Shown in pieces: positions 59,418-64,000 of a DNA stretch of 64,000 nucleotides. This stretch comes from Hyphomicrobiales bacterium (GTDB lineage Bacteria > Pseudomonadota > Alphaproteobacteria > Rhizobiales > Methyloligellaceae). The notes beneath the pieces are model-generated. The model was not told where the DNA came from, did no database searches, and saw nothing but the letters and a program-made list of their open reading frames with translations. The translations under genes were made by a program, and so were the position numbers. The stretch is taken from the NCBI GenBank assembly GCA_021775595.1, contig JAJFHN010000014.1, forward strand, positions 1 through 64,000, given 5' to 3'. Position 1 is the first letter of the stretch. The number at the start of each line of letters is the position of its first letter.

Positions 59418-60962
59418 TCAAGCCTCGCGCCGGCTGCGATGCTTCCAAATGCTCAAGGGACGCTCGCTGGCTTCCGAATCGCCAGGTTCGGACAAGCGCG
59501 GCAACGCCTTCATCACCCTTTGACGCGGGAAAACAGCGGTTGCTTCGGTGCCGTGGCGCAGCTTGCTCTTGAGCTCGAAAGTGCCGCCATGGAGCTGCAT
59601 CAGGCTCTTGACGATCGGCAGGCCGAGCCCGGTTCCGCCCTCGGCGGTTTGGTGGGCCAGCGAGCCTTGGCCGAAGGTGCTCAAGACTTTCGGGATTTCG
59701 TCTTCGGGAATTCCCGGCCCCGTATCGCGCACGCTCAGGTATTGGCCGCCTTCAGGGTTCATGCCGATCGACAGCGTGATCTCGCCGCCGCTTGGCGTGA
59801 ATTTGATCGCGTTGGAAAGCAGATTGATACAAATCTGGCGCAGGGCGCGCTCGTCGGCCCATAAATGGGACAAGCTGCCTTCAAAATTCTCTATAATTTT
59901 CAGACCTTTATTCTGAGAGCGCAGATTGAGCAGGCGATGGCAGTCTTGCGCCACGTCGCTCAGCAGGATCGGCTCTTCGTGCAGCTCATAGCGGCCGGCT
60001 TCGATGCGTGAGAGGTCGAGAATTTCGTTGATCAGGTTCAGAAGATGCTCGCCGCTTTCGTGAATGTTGCTGGCGTATTCCTTGTAGGTGGAGACCTTGT
60101 GGGGGCCCATGATCTCCTCTTTCATGACCTCCGAAAATCCGAGTATAGCGTTGAGCGGCGTGCGCAGTTCATGGCTCATCGTGGCGAGAAAACGCGACTT
60201 GGCGACATTGGCGGCTTCTGCTCGGTGACGGGCTTCGTCCGAGATGGATTTGGCCTCGGCCAGCTCGGCGATTAGCGCGTCCTTCTCGGCCCGAAACTCG
60301 AGCATCGCCAGCACGTTGGAATTGAGGCCGCGCATCAGCGAGATGAAATAAATGTGCAAACCCACCGCCAGCGCGGCCATGGCCCAGTAAAAAGCGTTGT
60401 CGAGCAACAGGAAACGCAACACCAGGGCCGCCGTCATGGGCAGGGTACCGGCATAGATAATCGGCATCGCGGTCGAGGCGAACATCATGCGGATCGAGAT
60501 GACAACCGTTATGGCCGCAAAGACGAAGATATGGGCCGAGGGGTAGGGGCTGTCGATGTCGATGAAAGCGATGCCGGCCCAGGTCACGCCATAGAGGAAT
60601 TCGCCGGCGGTCAATTTGGCCTGCCAGGTCTTCACGTTGACGTCGGCTTCCGCCCTTTTCTGGAATTGGCGGCACAGACTGAGCAGGATGCCTTTGGACA
60701 TCAGCACCGTGGCCAGCCAGAAAATGAGCTCGTTGGAAGGCGCCCAGAACATCGAGGCGAGCGCCACGATGACGGCGAACAGCGGTACGGTAAGGGACGC
60801 ATTGAGCTCGTTCTTGACGAACATCAACAACAGCTCGTAATCGAATTCGGGGCGTGAGGTGCGGCCGTAGGTCAGGCGCTCGCGTACCTCTTGGATTCGG
60901 TCGGCGCTCTGGCGGCGCAACCGCGACGAGGCGGCATCATTGGTGTCTGCTTGGCTGCTCAT
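59418..60962 (-). CDS. Membrane sensor histidine kinase of the DivJ/PleC type
   Basis: A 514-residue kinase with five or six N-terminal helices (about 55-205) and no clear PAS domain, then a coiled coil (EFRAEKDALIAELAEAKSIS). His264 lies in FLATMSHELRTPLNAILGF, followed by YKEYASNIHESGEHLLNLIN and EILDLSRIEAG, close to the DivK-interacting kinases but with MGPHKVS where they have FGPxG. ATPase motifs: NLLSNAIKF, DTGPGI, GTGLGLPIV. The partner regulator is not adjacent. The C-terminal 40 residues are charged and variable. Confidence 0.88.
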   Translation of the reverse strand: MSSQADTNDAASSRLRRQSADRIQEVRERLTYGRTSRPEFDYELLLMFVKNELNASLTVPLFAVIVALASMFWAPSNELIFWLATVLMSKGILLSLCRQFQKRAEADVNVKTWQAKLTAGEFLYGVTWAGIAFIDIDSPYPSAHIFVFAAITVVISIRMMFASTAMPIIYAGTLPMTAALVLRFLLLDNAFYWAMAALAVGLHIYFISLMRGLNSNVLAMLEFRAEKDALIAELAEAKSISDEARHRAEAANVAKSRFLATMSHELRTPLNAILGFSEVMKEEIMGPHKVSTYKEYASNIHESGEHLLNLINEILDLSRIEAGRYELHEEPILLSDVAQDCHRLLNLRSQNKGLKIIENFEGSLSHLWADERALRQICINLLSNAIKFTPSGGEITLSIGMNPEGGQYLSVRDTGPGIPEDEIPKVLSTFGQGSLAHQTAEGGTGLGLPIVKSLMQLHGGTFELKSKLRHGTEATAVFPRQRVMKALPRLSEPGDSEASERPLSIWKHRSRREA

Positions 60963-61071
60963 ACTTCAACGCGACCGACTGCTCTAACGCCACCAAATGT
61001 GATCCGCGCCGGCCGGGTCTGCCAGAGGGCTGGAACGGATCGGGATTCCGACCGCTCCAGTCTCGGGCCAA

Positions 61072-61950
61072 TTACTTAACTTGGCGTTTACTTTGTCTGC
61101 TGTTTTTGGCGCGCGAGGCCGCTTTTTTGGCCGGTTTTGGGCGTTCGGGCAGGGTACGCAAAAACGCGCGCACATAGGCATCGGCAGGTTTGGAGACGAT
61201 GCCCGAGGGCGTGCCTTGTTGGATGATGGCGCCGTCCTTCATGATGGCGATGCGCTCGCCCAGACGAAGCGCTTCGTTCAAATCATGCGTGATGAACAGA
61301 ATTGTCTTTTTCAGGGTTTTTTGCAGAGCGAGCAACTCGTCCTGCATATCGCGGCGGATTAGCGGGTCCAGGGCGCTGAAGGGCTCGTCCATCAGCAAGA
61401 TTTCGGGATCGGTGGCGAGCGCGCGCGCCAAGCCGACGCGCTGTTTCATGCCGCCCGAGAGCTCGTCGGGAAGCGCCGCGTCATAGCCGCTCAGGCCCAC
61501 CGTTTCGATCCAGCGCCGCGCGCTGGCGTGGCGCGTCTCCCGATCAAGCCCGCGCACGCTCAAACCATAGGCCACGTTGTCGAGGACCGAGCGGTGGGGA
61601 AACAGGGCGAAATCTTGAAAGACCATCGACACTTTGTGGCGGCGAAAATCGCGCAGAGCGCGCTGTGTTAGGACGCCAAGCGGCTCGCCGTCGACGATGA
61701 CGTCGCCGCTGGTTGGCGAGATCAACCGGTTCACCAGGCGCACCAGCGTCGACTTGCCCGAACCCGACAGGCCCATGACCACTTGGCAGCGGCCCTTGGC
61801 GACATCGAGCGAGACGCGATCGAGCGCCAGGGTGGCGCCCGTTTCGGCCCTGATCTCATCCTTGGAGCGACCGGCCTCGCGCATGGCGAGCGCGCGTGCG
61901 GCTTGCGCGCCATAGATCTTGGAGACTTCGCGGAAGGAGATTTTCGCCAC
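61072..61950 (-). CDS. Betaine/choline ABC transporter ATP-binding protein
   Basis: ATPase of a quaternary-amine importer (ProV/ChoV type). The 292 residues start at GTG (VAKISFREVSKIYG), one base after the permease stop. Walker A is GLSGSGKST (about 60-68), signature LSGGMKQRVGLARAL, Walker B ILLMDEPFSALDP, H-loop FITHDLNEAL. KDEIRAETGATLALDRVSLD is typical of ProV-like proteins. The CBS domains that make ProV ionic-strength sensitive are absent; instead there is a short basic tail (PAKKAASRAKNSRQSKRQVK). Confidence 0.93.
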   Translation of the reverse strand: MAKISFREVSKIYGAQAARALAMREAGRSKDEIRAETGATLALDRVSLDVAKGRCQVVMGLSGSGKSTLVRLVNRLISPTSGDVIVDGEPLGVLTQRALRDFRRHKVSMVFQDFALFPHRSVLDNVAYGLSVRGLDRETRHASARRWIETVGLSGYDAALPDELSGGMKQRVGLARALATDPEILLMDEPFSALDPLIRRDMQDELLALQKTLKKTILFITHDLNEALRLGERIAIMKDGAIIQQGTPSGIVSKPADAYVRAFLRTLPERPKPAKKAASRAKNSRQSKRQVK

Positions 61951-61951
61951 G

Positions 61952-62812
61952 TCAACCCGCCGGCCGGCGCCCGTAGCGGTCGCTTGAGGCCACGGCCTGG
62001 GTGATGCGGTCAAACACGATGGCCAGCGCCACGATGGCAATGCCCGCCTCGGCGCCGCGTCCAAAATCGAGCCGCTGGATACCGAGCAGAACCTCTTGGC
62101 CCAGGCCACGCGCGCCGATCATCGAGGCGATCACCACCATGGCGAGCGCCATCATGGTCGTCTGGTTGACGCCTTGCATAATGGTGGGAAGCGCCAGGGG
62201 CAGCTGAACGCCGGTGAGCTTCTGCCAACGGCTGGCGCCGAAGGCATCGGCCGCTTCGACGATGTCCTTATCGACCAGGCGAATGCCAAGATCGGTGAGC
62301 CGGATGAGCGGCGGCGCGGCGTAAATGACCGTCGCCAGGATTGCAGGAACTTTTCCAAGCCCAAACAGCATGAGAGCCGGGATCAGATAGACGAAACTCG
62401 GCATGGTTTGCATCACATCGAGCAGCGGCAGAATGAGCGTTCGAGCGCGCTTGGAGAACGACATCAAGATTCCCGCCGGCACCCCGATGGCGATGCATAT
62501 GCCGATAGAGACCAGCATGATAGCGAGGGTCTGCATTGCCAGATCCCACAGGCCGAAGAGGCCGATGACCAACATGGCGGACATCAGCAGGACCGACTTC
62601 AGCGGCTTTCGGGTGGCGGCGAGCGCGAGCAAACCAACGGCGCCGACCACGACCCACCAGGGGAGCCCGCGCAAGGATTGCTCGATGGCCAGCAGAATGA
62701 AAAGCAAGCCTTCCGCGAAGGCTTCAAAACGGGCGCCGTGGGTTGCGACGAGCCACTCGATGGCCCGATTGATCCAGTCGCCGAGCGGTATGCGGTATTT
62801 TTCAGGAAACAT
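61952..62812 (-). CDS. Betaine/choline ABC transporter permease
   Basis: Inner-membrane channel of the importer, 286 residues, ProW/ChoW type. It starts FPEKYRIPLGDWINRAIEWL, as typical, then has six or more helices and the EAA loop EAADAFGASRWQKLTGVQLP followed by LPTIMQGVNQTTMMALAMVV, a highly conserved ProW region. It lies between the binding-protein and ATPase genes. The stop is one base from the ATPase start. Confidence 0.95.
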   Translation of the reverse strand: MFPEKYRIPLGDWINRAIEWLVATHGARFEAFAEGLLFILLAIEQSLRGLPWWVVVGAVGLLALAATRKPLKSVLLMSAMLVIGLFGLWDLAMQTLAIMLVSIGICIAIGVPAGILMSFSKRARTLILPLLDVMQTMPSFVYLIPALMLFGLGKVPAILATVIYAAPPLIRLTDLGIRLVDKDIVEAADAFGASRWQKLTGVQLPLALPTIMQGVNQTTMMALAMVVIASMIGARGLGQEVLLGIQRLDFGRGAEAGIAIVALAIVFDRITQAVASSDRYGRRPAG

Positions 62813-62842
62813 CGGCGCTTGCGCTTTCTCCCCGGCGCGGAG

Positions 62843-63877
62843 TTAGAGCTTTGCCTTGCGGGCCTGGCGTTCAAGGGCTTGGTGCACGCGCTCGGCGTGT
62901 TCTGGCGGGAGCCAGGCCGTCCAGACGTCGGCCCGCCGCCGCAGAAAATCGGCCGCCGCCCCCTCGACGTCCGCGCTCTTGTTGTTCTGCATGTAAAGAA
63001 GCGCCTTGCCCACCATGTCGTTGGAGGTGCGGTAGGCGGTGAGGAATTTTGCAATTTCCGGCGCCTTGTCGGCGAAGGCGGAATTGGCGCCAGTATAGAC
63101 GGTCACCAGCGGATAGGCGCAGGCGGTTTGGGGCCGATCGTTCGCTTTCAGTGCTTTCCAGACCTCGGGATCGTGATCAGGCTCTTTGAGCATCACGCTA
63201 TCGTATTTGGTCATGATCCAGCTCGGTCCCCAATGGTAGTAGAGAACCGGCTTTTTGCGCTCGTGGGCGGCCGAGATGGCGGCGGCCAGCGCGGCGTCGC
63301 TGCCGGGTCTGAAATTGCTGATGTGTGGCGTCAGGCCATAGACCTCGAGTTTCTTCGTGTTGATGGTCTCGCAGTCCCAGCCGAGTTTACAATTATAGAA
63401 GCGGCCCTTGCTGGGTTCTTCGGGATCGCGGAACAGCGCCTTGTAGCGCGGTAGGTCGGCGACGCTGACCAGGCCCTTAGCCGGCGCGTCTTCGCCCTCC
63501 ACCAGGTAACGCGGCACAAACCAGCCCTGGATGGCGTCGGGAAAATTGACGCCCAACAGCTTGACCTTGCCGGCGCGCTCGGCCTTGTCCCAAACTTCGG
63601 TGAGCTGGCCCTTCCAGACCTCCATGACGATATCGAGATCGCCGCGGGCCAGCCCGGTCAGCAGGGGGATCGTGGAACCGGGCAGCGCTTCGCTCTCGCA
63701 GCCGAAACCGTGTTTGAGAATGAAGCTGGCGACGGCGACGTGAAAGCGATTGCTGTCCCAGTCGAGGCCGGCCATGCGGATCGGACGATCGAGCTCGCAG
63801 TCCGGGGCAGCGGCTTGGAGCGGACCGGCCCATGCACAAAGCACGAAAAGGGCGGCGATCACTGTGCGATAAAACAT
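62843..63877 (-). CDS. Betaine/choline ABC transporter substrate-binding protein
   Basis: A periplasmic binding protein of the OpuAC/ProX-ChoX family, 344 residues. The signal peptide MFYRTVIAALFVLCAWAGPLQA decides the start; the longer frame adds 15 unlikely residues. The mature protein begins DCELDRPIRMAGLDWDSNRF and has EVWKGQLTEVWDKAERAG, GWFVPRYLVEG, YHWGPSWIM; the tryptophan- and tyrosine-rich stretches are what cages quaternary ammonium groups. It ends RVHQALERQARKAKL. Substrate choice between choline, glycine betaine and others cannot be read by eye. Confidence 0.93.
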   Translation of the reverse strand: MFYRTVIAALFVLCAWAGPLQAAAPDCELDRPIRMAGLDWDSNRFHVAVASFILKHGFGCESEALPGSTIPLLTGLARGDLDIVMEVWKGQLTEVWDKAERAGKVKLLGVNFPDAIQGWFVPRYLVEGEDAPAKGLVSVADLPRYKALFRDPEEPSKGRFYNCKLGWDCETINTKKLEVYGLTPHISNFRPGSDAALAAAISAAHERKKPVLYYHWGPSWIMTKYDSVMLKEPDHDPEVWKALKANDRPQTACAYPLVTVYTGANSAFADKAPEIAKFLTAYRTSNDMVGKALLYMQNNKSADVEGAAADFLRRRADVWTAWLPPEHAERVHQALERQARKAKL

Positions 63878-64000
63878 TGCGGCATTCCGATAGCAGGCGG
63901 CAGGTGAGATGTCACATGTCATGAGGCTGGGCCAGGGGCCGCGGCCGGGTCTATAAACATAGCACCGTTGAGGGGTAAGCCTATGACAGGTCTCTTCGAG

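Noticed and set aside
62096-63454. 452-codon open reading frame on the plus strand
   Set aside because: Antisense to the permease and binding-protein genes of the betaine transporter.
1-64000. Mobile elements, CRISPR arrays, tRNA or rRNA genes, toxin-antitoxin or phage genes
   Set aside because: Looked for by eye on both strands; no transposase, integrase, regularly spaced repeats, tRNA-like ends or phage-type genes were recognised.

Overview
The window reads as chromosomal DNA of a GC-rich alphaproteobacterium, most likely of the Hyphomicrobiales (Rhizobiales) or a close relative. The reasons are a MucR/Ros regulator beside sufE and a DUF5330 gene, a PepSY-protein/response-regulator/kinase trio resembling rhizobial feuNPQ, a ccmI-ccmE-ccmF-ccmH operon in the rhizobial cycHJKL order followed by degP, a two-component pair, glnE, a PleC-type kinase and pepN, and a betaine/choline ABC transporter with an uncoupled periplasmic binding protein. 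I see no rRNA, tRNA, CRISPR array, insertion sequence or prophage. Coding density is high and four-base start/stop overlaps are frequent.

Layout. 1-7.3 kb: end of a chemotaxis receptor, both subunits of methylmalonyl-CoA mutase with a tiny secreted protein behind them, a HerA/YjgR-type ATPase and a protein made of two peptidoglycan-binding repeats. 7.3-11.9 kb (minus strand): a PuuD-like membrane protein, glutaryl-CoA dehydrogenase, oligopeptidase B and MsrB. 12.2-19.6 kb: a nine-gene Mrp/Mbh-type cation/proton antiporter operon with three MrpD-like subunits and no full-length MrpA. 19.6-24.1 kb: mucR, sufE, DUF5330 and a DivJ-like kinase, with AT-rich spacers. 24.1-29.8 kb: envelope proteins (peptidoglycan-binding protein, lipoprotein, DUF1254/DUF1214 pair, class A penicillin-binding protein). 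29.8-46.5 kb: YcgN, the feuNPQ-like trio, a lipoprotein, ccmIEFH, an alpha/beta hydrolase-OsmC fusion, degP, a second two-component system, glnE and a GNAT enzyme. 46.6-49.2 kb: EF-hand protein, ECF sigma factor, a membrane protein, a chimeric small membrane protein and a Spy/CpxP-like sensor. 49.2-61 kb: PleC-like kinase, PepN, an unknown protein, DusA, phosphomannomutase/phosphoglucomutase, two retropepsin-like proteases and a third DivJ/PleC-type kinase. 61-63.9 kb: betaine/choline ABC transporter.

Themes. Much of the window concerns the cell envelope and osmotic or ionic homeostasis: Mrp antiporter, feuNPQ-like osmosensing, betaine uptake, DegP, peptidoglycan synthesis and the sigma/Spy cluster. 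It also carries kinases resembling both DivJ and PleC, which in related bacteria act in opposition on the cell-fate regulator DivK.

The two most interesting observations are a small gene (48254-48559) that looks like the junction product of a roughly 300-bp tandem duplication spanning two neighbouring membrane-protein genes, and the Mrp operon, whose gene order matches the ion-translocating module of archaeal membrane-bound hydrogenase and which carries two extra MrpD paralogues, one lacking the usual TM7 lysine. No overtly new defence or mobile system is visible.
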